A stretch of DNA of 64,000 nucleotides. It comes from Jeongeupia sp. HS-3 (lineage in GTDB: Bacteria > Pseudomonadota > Gammaproteobacteria > Burkholderiales > Chitinibacteraceae). Below are positions 17,537-25,398 of this stretch, piece after piece (the stretch's first letter is position 1; every line of letters starts with the position of its first letter). Both the position numbers and the translations under genes were made by a program. Where the stretch lies: assembly GCF_015140455.1 (NCBI RefSeq), contig NZ_AP024094.1:2542001-2606000 (forward strand). The letters run 5' to 3'. The notes under the pieces were generated by a model. It was not told the DNA's origin. It searched no databases and worked only from the letters and a program-made list of their open reading frames with translations.

Positions 17537-19260
17537 TACTGCACCTGCAGGCCGCTGCTCGGCGCCAGAATCACGCCGTTCTTGCCCACGTAGTTCTTCC
17601 ATTCACCCTTGAGTGCATTGACGATGTCCGGGCGGCTGGCGGCCAGGTCATAGGTCTCGGCGCGATCGCGCGCCAGATCGTACAGTTGCCAGGCACCCGG
17701 GCCGAGCGGTTTCTCCGACCACAACAGCTTCCAGTTGTCGCGGCGCACATAGGCGTGGCCGAACAACTCATCGGCGATGACCTCATCGGCCGCATGCACC
17801 GCAGCAGCACGGTTCTGCAACGCCGGCAGCAGCGATTTACCGGTGATCGGATTCACCGCCTTCCCCTGATAGCTCGCCCCCGGATCCTTGGCCTGCGCCA
17901 GTTCCAGCAAGGTCGGCGCGATGTCGCGCACCGTGCCAACCCGGCTGAAGGCCGGCTGCCCACCGGTCTGCTTGGGCAAGCGTGCAATCGCCGGCACCGA
18001 CACACCGCCTTCGGTGCTGTTGCCCTTCCACAGCCGGAACGGCGTGGCGCCGACCTCGGCCCAGCGTTTGCCGTACTGGATGTTCGACAGCGTCTTGCCG
18101 TAATTGCCCAGGCTGTTGTCGGTGCTGGCATTGTTGGCAAAGATGCCGTTGCTGCCTTCGGCGCCGTTGTCGGACATGAAGAAGACGAAGGTGTTGTCGT
18201 ACTTGCCGGTCTGCTTCAGACGGGCAATCAGCCGGCCGATGTTCCAGTCGAGGTTCTCGACCATGGCCGCATAGACTTCCATCTTGCGGGCCTCGGATTG
18301 CTTCTGTTCGGCGCTGAGCTGGCTCCACAGCGGGTTGGCGGTCGTGGCCGGCAGCAGCGGGCTGGGTTCGAAATCGGCCGGAATCACGCCCAGCGCTTTC
18401 TGCTTGGCGATCCGCGCCAGCCGGATCGCCTCGTAGCCGGCGTCGTACTTGCCCTTGTAACGATCGATGAACTCGGCCGGTGCCTGCAGCGGCCAGTGCG
18501 GCGCGGTATAGGCGGCGTAGGCGAAGAACGGTTTGCCATCGGCCTTGTTCTGATCGATGTAGGCGATCAGCTTGTCGGTGTAGAAATCGGTCGAGAAGAA
18601 GTTGGCCGGCACCTGCACGACGGCGCCGTTCTCGCGGTAGGTCACCGCATCGTAGGTCTGCGCCTTGCCGGCCACCGCGGCAAAGTGGCTGCCGCCGCCC
18701 TGCAACAGCGTGTACGACGACTCGAAGCCGCGCGCCTTGGCGCTGTGGGCCTCGTCCAGCCCCAGGTGCCACTTGCCGGCCATATAGGTGTGATAACCGG
18801 CATCCTTGAGCAAGGATGCGATCGACAGCGAGTTGTCGTTCAGATAGCCCTCGTAACCGGGCTTGCCCTGCTGATACGGCGCCAGTGCTTCGGCCATCGA
18901 ACCCAGCCCGGCCAGATGATGCGTGGTGCCGGACATCAGCATCGAGCGGGTCGGCGAGCACGTGGCCGCCGAATGGAAATCGGTGAGGATGCGGCCGTCG
19001 CCGACCAGCGCATCCAGATTCGGCGTGCTGATCTCGCCGCCAAAGGCGCCCAGATCCGAATAACCCAGATCGTCGGCGAGGATCACGACGATGTTCGGCC
19101 GGGTATCGGCTTGCGGCACCGGCGTCGGGGTTGGAGCAGGCGTGGGGGCCGGCGTGGCGGCGCGATCGTCGCCACCGCCGCATGCACTCAACCCCAGTGC
19201 GATCGCGCTGACGCAAGCGAGCCGCTGCCAGCGCGACGGCTTGATGTGAAAGGTACTCAT
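17536..19260 (-). CDS. Arylsulfatase, lipoprotein
   Basis: 574 residues. Lipobox LSAC at about residues 24-27 followed by GGG and a Pro/Thr-rich linker, so a lipid-anchored periplasmic or outer-membrane enzyme. Sulfatase signature CSPTR with Cys101 as the formylglycine residue; metal and substrate motifs VVILADDLGYSD, AGKWHLG, APHWPLQAP and MSDNGAEGSN. It releases sulfate from sulfate esters for growth under sulfur limitation. Next gene encodes the matching FGE. The upstream motif is shared with ssu and sbp. Confidence 0.95.
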   Translation of the reverse strand: MSTFHIKPSRWQRLACVSAIALGLSACGGGDDRAATPAPTPAPTPTPVPQADTRPNIVVILADDLGYSDLGAFGGEISTPNLDALVGDGRILTDFHSAATCSPTRSMLMSGTTHHLAGLGSMAEALAPYQQGKPGYEGYLNDNSLSIASLLKDAGYHTYMAGKWHLGLDEAHSAKARGFESSYTLLQGGGSHFAAVAGKAQTYDAVTYRENGAVVQVPANFFSTDFYTDKLIAYIDQNKADGKPFFAYAAYTAPHWPLQAPAEFIDRYKGKYDAGYEAIRLARIAKQKALGVIPADFEPSPLLPATTANPLWSQLSAEQKQSEARKMEVYAAMVENLDWNIGRLIARLKQTGKYDNTFVFFMSDNGAEGSNGIFANNASTDNSLGNYGKTLSNIQYGKRWAEVGATPFRLWKGNSTEGGVSVPAIARLPKQTGGQPAFSRVGTVRDIAPTLLELAQAKDPGASYQGKAVNPITGKSLLPALQNRAAAVHAADEVIADELFGHAYVRRDNWKLLWSEKPLGPGAWQLYDLARDRAETYDLAASRPDIVNALKGEWKNYVGKNGVILAPSSGLQVQ

Positions 19261-19317
19261 GGTGTTCCCTGCAGTCTTGTTTGGTATTGGGCAGGGAGCA
19301 CCGTATCAGCGTCGCTT

Positions 19318-19362
19318 AATACCTAAAAAGAAGAAGTAATTTGCTTTTTATATCCAAACAAA
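19318..19362 (-). promoter_or_regulatory. AT-rich sulfur-gene motif upstream of the sulfatase
   Basis: Minus strand: TTTGGATATAAAAAG then CAAATTACTTCTTC, about 60-100 bases before the sulfatase start. The CAAATTACTTCT part is identical to that before ssuF. Confidence 0.5.
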
Positions 19363-19380
19363 ACAAACCGGGTCAGCGTG

Positions 19381-21990
19381 TCAGACTTGGACTTCACGCG
19401 CCGCCAGCCAGAGCGGCAACTGGGCTGCCGGCATCGGCCGCGCCAGCAGATAGCCCTGAATCACATCGCAGCCCATCGTCGCCAGCGCGCCGCGCGCTTC
19501 GGCATGCTCGACGCCTTCGGCGACCACGGTCAGGCCGAAATGGTGCGCCAGCGTGATGGTCGAGCTGACGATGATCGCATCGGACGGGCTCGCGGCAATT
19601 TGCGAGACAAAGGCGCGGTCGATTTTCAGCGTCTGTACTGGCAAGCATTTCAGGTAGGCCAGCGACGAGTAGCCGGTACCGTAGTCATCAATGGCCAAGC
19701 GCGCGCCCAGCGCGTGGATGCGCGCCAAACACGCCAGCGCGGTATGCGGGTCTTCCATCAGCGCCGATTCGGTCACCTCGAATTCCAGCGACCCGGCCGC
19801 TACGCCGTGGCGCAGTAGCGCCGTTTCTATCGTGTCGAGCAGGCTGGCATCCAGCAGATTGCGCGCCGACAGGTTCACCGCACAGCGCAGCTGGATGCCC
19901 TGGCGCTGCCAGTCGGCCAGTTGCCGCAAAGCGGCGTCGATCACCCAGGCGGTAAGCGGGCGGATCAGTTCGGAATTCTCGGCCAGCGGAATGAACACCC
20001 CCGGCAGGATCATGCCGCGCTGCGGATGCGGCCAGCGCAGCAAGGCTTCCACGCCCTCGATACTGCCATCGCGCAAACTGAGCTTGGGCTGGTAATACAG
20101 TTCGAGCTCATTATCGCGAATCGCGTGCGCCAGCTCGCTGTACAGCGCCAGCCGCTCGCGGCTGTATTCGTCGAGGTCGGCATCGTAAACATGGTAGGGC
20201 ACCCGCCGGCGCTTGGCGTCGTACATCGCCACGTCGGCGCAGCGCAGCAGCTCGTTCGCCTCCTGACCGTGTTCGGGATAAAACGCCACGCCGATGCTCG
20301 CCGTCAGCTCGAGCATCATCTCGGCCACCGGCAGCGGCAGGCCGACCCTTGCGGTCAGGCCGGCGCACAACTCGGCCACCTGATCGGCGCACAGCGCCAG
20401 CCCCGGCACCAGTACCGCCAGCTCGTCACCGCCAAGGCGTGCCACCTCGGCATTGCGGCCCAGCGCCCACAACGACAGCCGCTCGCCCAGCGCCTGCAGC
20501 ACCAGATCGCCGACCCGGTGGCCGAGCGTATCGTTGATTTCCTGGAAGCGGTTCAGATCCAGCACGCACACCGCCAGCGATTGCGCCGGCGTAGCGGCGA
20601 TATGCGCGTCGATACGCTGCATCAGCGCATAGCGGTTCGGCAACGAAGTCAGCGTATCGTGTGTCGCCAGAAATTCCTGCCGGGCCAGATAGCGCTTTTC
20701 TTCGGACACATCGCGAATCGCCAGGAGCTGGGCATTGCCGTGCGGCAGCGAGGCGCCGCGGATTTCAGCCTCGAAGCGCTGATCGTCACTGGTGCGACGC
20801 AGGCAGGCACCGAACTCGCCGCGCTGCCCGTCACGCATCACCGCCAGCGCGTCCCCGGAAGGCGCAAGGCCATTCGGCCCGGTCTCCAGATCGAGCAAGG
20901 CCAGTGGCGCCTGGCCGGCCAGTTGCCGTTCGTCGTCCACCCCGAGCAGCCCGCATGCCGCCGGGTTGGCGCTGCTGATCCGGCCGTTTTCGACGATCAG
21001 CAGCCCGTCATTCACGGTATCGAACAGCTCGCGGTAGAAGCGCTTGTCTTCAAGCAGCCGCTGCATCAAGCGCCGCAAGCTGGCGACGAAAAGCCCGATC
21101 ACCAGGCCGTAAACCAGAAATGACGCCAGCCGCCAGCCCAGACGCTCGATCCACGGCTGGGTGTAGCGCGTCTTGGCGACGCCGAAATAGGCGACAAAGG
21201 GGAACTGCCTGGACTCGGCGAGCGCGAACACGACGCCGCCGCGCTGCTGCGCCTCCGCCAGGCACAGACCCCGGTCGGTGGTGCCGATGCCGTTGTGCAC
21301 CGGCGGCAGCGGCTGCGCCTTCGCCTCGGCGTGACTGAGCACATCCGGCATGCACATCAGCGGCAGACCGTCGCTGCGGAAAATGCCGACCGCGCCGGTG
21401 CTTCGGTACATCCAGGTAGAAATACGCTGCAGATGCGTATAGGGAATCAGCGCGCCGACGATCATTTTCTTACCGTCGCGCAGGGTGTAGCGGTAGTACA
21501 GCGGCACCTGCCATTCGCCATGCCTTTGCATCGGCGCGGCGAAAGTGGCGCCGGACGAGGCCGCCAGCGTCTCGCGCAGCGTCTGCTGCACCTGCAGGCT
21601 GCCCTCCATGCGCGCACGGTCGTCGACCATCCAGACGTCGTCATCGATGATGACGAACAGCGCATTGGATTGCGGATCGAAGCTCATCGCATTGCGCAGC
21701 GCACCCATATAGTCGCTACCGCCGATCGGGCCAAGCCGGCCCTGCCACAGCAAGGCGGTCGCCACGCTGTCGATGCTGGCCTTGCTTTGTTGCAGCGTCA
21801 CGCTGAAATGCGATTCAAGCATCCCCGCGGCGTTGTAGGCGCGGATCTCGGTATCTCGCCGGCTCTGCTTGTAATCGCCCCAGCTTTCCCACACCAGCAG
21901 CACCAGCGCACCGATGCACAGCATCAAGCCCAGCAGCGAAACCGTCCGCCATTCCTGGCGGGTACGCGGCGCAAAGAAGGACTGCATCAT
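19381..21990 (-). CDS. Membrane GGDEF-EAL protein with PAS and periplasmic sensor
   Basis: 869 residues. First membrane helix at ~16-35, a ~250-residue periplasmic sensor of dCache/CHASE type, second helix at ~285-305, a PAS-like region (FDTVNDGLLIVENGRISSANPA), GGDEF domain with loop GGDEL near residue 519, then a full EAL domain starting with EALLRW near 647. EAL catalytic motifs NLSARN, FEVTES, IDDYGTGYSS, LKIDR and VAEGVE are intact, so phosphodiesterase activity is likely; GGDEL may be a weak cyclase or GTP sensor. It is monocistronic, next to the sulfatase unit. Confidence 0.93.
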   Translation of the reverse strand: MMQSFFAPRTRQEWRTVSLLGLMLCIGALVLLVWESWGDYKQSRRDTEIRAYNAAGMLESHFSVTLQQSKASIDSVATALLWQGRLGPIGGSDYMGALRNAMSFDPQSNALFVIIDDDVWMVDDRARMEGSLQVQQTLRETLAASSGATFAAPMQRHGEWQVPLYYRYTLRDGKKMIVGALIPYTHLQRISTWMYRSTGAVGIFRSDGLPLMCMPDVLSHAEAKAQPLPPVHNGIGTTDRGLCLAEAQQRGGVVFALAESRQFPFVAYFGVAKTRYTQPWIERLGWRLASFLVYGLVIGLFVASLRRLMQRLLEDKRFYRELFDTVNDGLLIVENGRISSANPAACGLLGVDDERQLAGQAPLALLDLETGPNGLAPSGDALAVMRDGQRGEFGACLRRTSDDQRFEAEIRGASLPHGNAQLLAIRDVSEEKRYLARQEFLATHDTLTSLPNRYALMQRIDAHIAATPAQSLAVCVLDLNRFQEINDTLGHRVGDLVLQALGERLSLWALGRNAEVARLGGDELAVLVPGLALCADQVAELCAGLTARVGLPLPVAEMMLELTASIGVAFYPEHGQEANELLRCADVAMYDAKRRRVPYHVYDADLDEYSRERLALYSELAHAIRDNELELYYQPKLSLRDGSIEGVEALLRWPHPQRGMILPGVFIPLAENSELIRPLTAWVIDAALRQLADWQRQGIQLRCAVNLSARNLLDASLLDTIETALLRHGVAAGSLEFEVTESALMEDPHTALACLARIHALGARLAIDDYGTGYSSLAYLKCLPVQTLKIDRAFVSQIAASPSDAIIVSSTITLAHHFGLTVVAEGVEHAEARGALATMGCDVIQGYLLARPMPAAQLPLWLAAREVQV

Positions 21991-22142
21991 TTCCGGCCTC
22001 GCGTTCTCTAATTGATCAGATCAAGCCCGGACAAGCGGCTACCGTGTGAATGGTCAGCCCAGGATGCCATCCTTGCCGAAGATGCTCGTCGATGCAATCC
22101 ATACAAGCCCGGCGTTGACCGCCAGAGGCACCATCCATCGGC

Positions 22143-23408
22143 TCAAGGGCGGGCCCGTACGGCAGAATCGAGTGCTTCGAGTACGCGCAAGGTTGCGCCG
22201 CGATGCTGGCCCGCAAACGCCAGACCGGCCTGCCCCATCGCCTGCCGGCGCGGGACATCGCCGAGCAAGGCGGCGGCCTCGGTCAGCAAGGCCGGCGCAT
22301 CCGCGCCCTGCCAGGCCGCGCCAATCGCCTGCGCCTCGCGCGCGGCCTCAAAGAAATTGAACGTCGACGGCCCCAGCAGCACCGGGCAGCCGAGCGCGCA
22401 CGCTTCGATCAGGTTCTGGCTACCGAAAGGCAGAATGGAACCGCCGATGATGGCCACATCGGCGCAGGCGTACCACGCCGCCAGCTCGCCCATGCTGTCA
22501 CCGAGCAGCACGCGCGTTGCCGCCGGCAGCGGCGAGCCATCCCAGTCACGCCGGCGCAGCAGCGGCAATCCACGCGCCTCGATCAGGGCGGCAACCTCGT
22601 CGAAACGTTGTGGATGGCGCGGGACGATGAGCAGTAGCGCTTCGCGCGGCAAGGCGGCCAGCGCATCCAGCAGCAGCGCCTCTTCACCATCGCGGCTCGA
22701 CGCGACCAGCAACACCGGCCGCTCACCCAAGCGCGGCCGCCACGCCCGGCCGCGCGCGACCACGGCATCGTCGGGCTGATTGTCGAACTTGAGGTTGCCG
22801 CAGACCTTGACGTGGCGCGCGCCGAGGCGCGCCAGCCGCTCGGCATCGTCCACGCCCTGCGCCAGCACCGCCGCCAGCCTGGCCAGCGCCGGCGCGATCA
22901 GCCAGCGGATGCGCGCATAACCGCGCGCCGACTTCTCCGACAGCCGCGCATTCACCAGCAACAGCGGCACGCTCGCATCGGCGCAACCGTGAATCAGGTT
23001 CGGCCATAGTTCGGTTTCCAGCAGCAGGCCGCAGCGCGGCGCAAACCTTGCCAGAAAGCGCCGCACCGCCGCCGGGGCGTCGTACGGCAGGTAAACAACG
23101 TCGGCGAAATCGCCATACAGTTCGAGCGCTGTTTCGCGCCCGGTCGGCGTCATGCAGCTCAACAGCAGCCGTACGCCCGGATCGCGCTGCCGCAATGCCC
23201 GGATCAGCGACGCGGCCGCACGCATTTCGCCCACCGAGACCGCGTGCAGCCAGTAGTCGTACCGCTGCGGCGCCGGGCCGGCGTAGCGCGCCCAGCGCTC
23301 GTCCCAGTGTTCGAGGTAGGCCGGCTGCCTTTTGGCGCGGCGGCGCAAATAGCCGCGGATCAGCGGCGTCGCCAGCCAGATCAGGCTTGAGTACAGCCAG
23401 CGGATCAT
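22143..23408 (-). CDS. waaA: Kdo transferase (LPS inner core)
   Basis: 421 residues from the ATG at 23408, the usual length for WaaA. N-terminal membrane anchor (IRWLYSSLIWLATPLIRGYL), then a GT-B fold: HAVSVGEMRAA, LLETELWPNL, VNARLSEKSARGY, PRHPQRFDEV and GGSILPFGSQNLIEACALG. It adds Kdo from CMP-Kdo to lipid IVA at the inner membrane. The start overlaps the waaC stop (ATGA). A much longer open frame upstream is an artefact of high GC. Confidence 0.95.
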   Translation of the reverse strand: MIRWLYSSLIWLATPLIRGYLRRRAKRQPAYLEHWDERWARYAGPAPQRYDYWLHAVSVGEMRAAASLIRALRQRDPGVRLLLSCMTPTGRETALELYGDFADVVYLPYDAPAAVRRFLARFAPRCGLLLETELWPNLIHGCADASVPLLLVNARLSEKSARGYARIRWLIAPALARLAAVLAQGVDDAERLARLGARHVKVCGNLKFDNQPDDAVVARGRAWRPRLGERPVLLVASSRDGEEALLLDALAALPREALLLIVPRHPQRFDEVAALIEARGLPLLRRRDWDGSPLPAATRVLLGDSMGELAAWYACADVAIIGGSILPFGSQNLIEACALGCPVLLGPSTFNFFEAAREAQAIGAAWQGADAPALLTEAAALLGDVPRRQAMGQAGLAFAGQHRGATLRVLEALDSAVRARP

Positions 23409-24367
23409 CGTGCCGCCAGCCCTTGCAAGGTCGCGGCCCAGACGGTAGCCACGTCGGGCGGCGCGCCGCGCGCACCAAGATTGACCGCGTAGCTGCCGGC
23501 AAGCACGCCGGTGCGATCGGGGTCGGAGGCGCAGAAGATCGCCACCACCGGCGTCGCCACCGCCGCGGCCAGATGCGCCAGGCCGGTATCGACGCCGACC
23601 ACCACGCGCGCATCGGCCAGCAGGCGTGCCGCCTCGGTCAAACCCAGCCGCGGCGCGACCACGGCGCTCGGCAGCGTTTGCGCCAGCCGCTCGGCGCGAA
23701 CCCGCTCGGGCTCGCTGCCCCACGGCAGCACGCACGCCAGTCCTTCGGCCGCCAGCCTCAGCCCCAAGGCGGTCCAGTTCGGCTCGGCCCACTCCTTGTC
23801 GGCGCGGCTGGTCGCGGTCAGCAATACCGCGTAGGCGCCGGCCGGACGCCACGGCAGATCCAGCGGCGGAACGGCCAGACCGTAATCGGGCGGCGTATCG
23901 ATGCGGTAATCGAAGGCGCCGGCAAACAGCAGCCGGGCCCGTTCGATCGCGTGCAGGTTTTTGGCGACGCCATGGCACTCGGTATAGCTCAGTGCAGCCA
24001 GCGATTCGCGCGCGCTGTGGCGGTCGTAGCCGGTCACCGGCGCGCCGGCCAGCCGCGCCACCAGCGCACTCTTGATCAGCCCCTGCGCGTCGATCACGCG
24101 ATCGTAGCCCGGCTCGGCAAGCGCCCGGCGCAACGACGCCACCTCGGCATGCGTGCTCGCCGCCAGCGGCGACCGGCGCCAGCGGCGCAAGGCAAACGGA
24201 ATCACCCGCTCGACCGCCGGATGCAAACGCGGCAGTTCGGCAAAGCCTTCTTCGACCACCCAATCGAGGGTCGTGCCCGGTCGGGCACGGGCCAGATCGG
24301 TCAGCGCCGGCAAGGTATGAATGATGTCGCCCATCGAAGACAGGCGCACAAGAAGCAATTTCGACAT
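23405..24367 (-). CDS. waaC: Lipopolysaccharide heptosyltransferase I
   Basis: 320 residues from MSKLLLVRLSSMGDIIHTLPA, the diagnostic N-terminus of heptosyltransferase I. Other markers: DAQGLIKSALVARL, LLTATSRADKEWAEPNW and VGVDTGLAHLAAA (GT9 donor site). It transfers the first heptose to Kdo. It is translationally coupled to waaA, giving an inner-core operon. Frames extending upstream have no support. Confidence 0.95.
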   Translation of the reverse strand: MSKLLLVRLSSMGDIIHTLPALTDLARARPGTTLDWVVEEGFAELPRLHPAVERVIPFALRRWRRSPLAASTHAEVASLRRALAEPGYDRVIDAQGLIKSALVARLAGAPVTGYDRHSARESLAALSYTECHGVAKNLHAIERARLLFAGAFDYRIDTPPDYGLAVPPLDLPWRPAGAYAVLLTATSRADKEWAEPNWTALGLRLAAEGLACVLPWGSEPERVRAERLAQTLPSAVVAPRLGLTEAARLLADARVVVGVDTGLAHLAAAVATPVVAIFCASDPDRTGVLAGSYAVNLGARGAPPDVATVWAATLQGLAAR

Positions 24368-24451
24368 GGCCGGCATTGTAGAGGCTGTAAGCTCGGGCTG
24401 CACCCCGGCATTGTCTACACTGGTGCCAGACACCGTCACAGGAGCGCAGCC

Positions 24452-25060
24452 ATGACCGAAAGCTGGACCGCCTTCGCCTGGGGCGTCGCCGCGCTGGGCT
24501 GGCTGGCCGCCTTGATCCTGCTGCTCGTCTGGCAACGGGCCCGCGCCCGCAGCGCGCCCGAGGCCGCACCGGCACACGGCGGCATCGATTTCTTGAGCCA
24601 GTTGTCCGATCGCACCCGCTTTCTCGACGCCGCCGCGCGTGAAGTCAATCGCAGCCAGCGCGCCGGCCACCCGCTCTCGGTCATGTTGATCGATATCGGC
24701 CGGCTGCGCTGGTTCAATCAGCATTACGGCTACGACGCCGGTGACCGGCTGCTGCGCCATGTGGCCGCCGCCTGTCTGCACAGCGGGCGTGATTGCGATC
24801 TGGTCGGCAGGTTTTCGCACAAGGAATTTGCCGTGATGCTGCCCGATACCACGCGCGACGATGCGCAGATCGCCGCCGCACGGCTCGAAACGGCCATTGC
24901 CTCCAGCTCGATCACGCTCAAGGACGGCCGTGTGGTCTCGGCAAGCATCGCGATCGGTGTCGCCGCGCTGGAACGCGAAACCGACACCGCCGACGATCTG
25001 CTGATCGCCGCCGATCTGGCGCTGACGCGCATCGGCGACAGCCGAGCCACCGAAACCTAG
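24452..25060 (+). CDS. Membrane-anchored degenerate GGDEF protein
   Basis: 202 residues from the ATG at 24452 (Shine-Dalgarno CAGGAG). One N-terminal membrane helix (AFAWGVAALGWLAALILLLVW), then a GGDEF fold (LIDIGRLRWFNQHYGYDAGDRLL ... ASIAIGVAAL). The active loop reads SHKEF, so it should not make c-di-GMP and could act as a receptor or scaffold. Divergent from waaC; an SD-preceded small membrane protein gene follows. Confidence 0.85.
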   Translation: MTESWTAFAWGVAALGWLAALILLLVWQRARARSAPEAAPAHGGIDFLSQLSDRTRFLDAAAREVNRSQRAGHPLSVMLIDIGRLRWFNQHYGYDAGDRLLRHVAAACLHSGRDCDLVGRFSHKEFAVMLPDTTRDDAQIAAARLETAIASSSITLKDGRVVSASIAIGVAALERETDTADDLLIAADLALTRIGDSRATET

Positions 25061-25090
25061 TTGGATGTCATCGTCACTACAGGAGGCAGC

Positions 25091-25279
25091 ATGCGCGCTA
25101 AATATGTTGTGGTTTCCGGGGCACTCTTTGGTGCCATCGCGGTGATTCAAGCCGTACGGGCCTTGAATCAATGGCCGGTGCATATCGGCAGCCTCGAGAT
25201 CCCGGTCTGGGCGTCGTGGCTCGCTGCGCTTGTCGCCGGCAGCCTTTGCGTGTGGGCGTTTCGCTCCAGAGGCGACTAA
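25091..25279 (+). CDS. Small membrane protein, unknown
   Basis: 62 residues with two hydrophobic helices (VVVSGALFGAIAVIQAV and ASWLAALVAGSLCVWAF). ATG at 25091 has an ideal AGGAGG Shine-Dalgarno. No family recognised. Same strand and 30 bases after the degenerate GGDEF gene, so probably co-transcribed. Confidence 0.7.
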   Translation: MRAKYVVVSGALFGAIAVIQAVRALNQWPVHIGSLEIPVWASWLAALVAGSLCVWAFRSRGD

Positions 25280-25353
25280 GAACCTGTTCACGATCTGTCG
25301 CCCCTTGCCGCCAGCGCGGTCGGGCTTGGGCATTCGGCAGCGGCAAACGAAAA

Positions 25354-25373
25354 GGGCCGGCAAAAGCCGGCCC
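25354..25373. terminator. Terminator between the small membrane gene and btuB
   Basis: Perfect GGGCCGGC-AAAA-GCCGGCCC stem. On the minus strand it is followed by TTTTCGTTT, so it mainly ends the btuB transcript. Confidence 0.8.
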
Positions 25374-25398
25374 AGATTCGATCAAACACTCAGCCGAT

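Noticed and set aside
17458-19326. 622-codon open frame antisense to the sulfatase
   Set aside because: The sulfatase on the other strand has a full set of family motifs; the antisense frame is a GC-driven shadow without recognisable domains.
23048-24451. Long plus-strand frame leading into the degenerate GGDEF gene
   Set aside because: It is antisense to waaA and waaC; the ATG at 24452 has a proper ribosome site.
23409-24575. N-terminal extension of WaaA to an 810-residue protein
   Set aside because: WaaA families start at the MIRW position, and the extension is a shifted frame of waaC.
24368-25363. N-terminal extension of WaaC
   Set aside because: Heptosyltransferase I starts at MSKLLLVRLSSMGD; the extra residues are antisense to the GGDEF gene.
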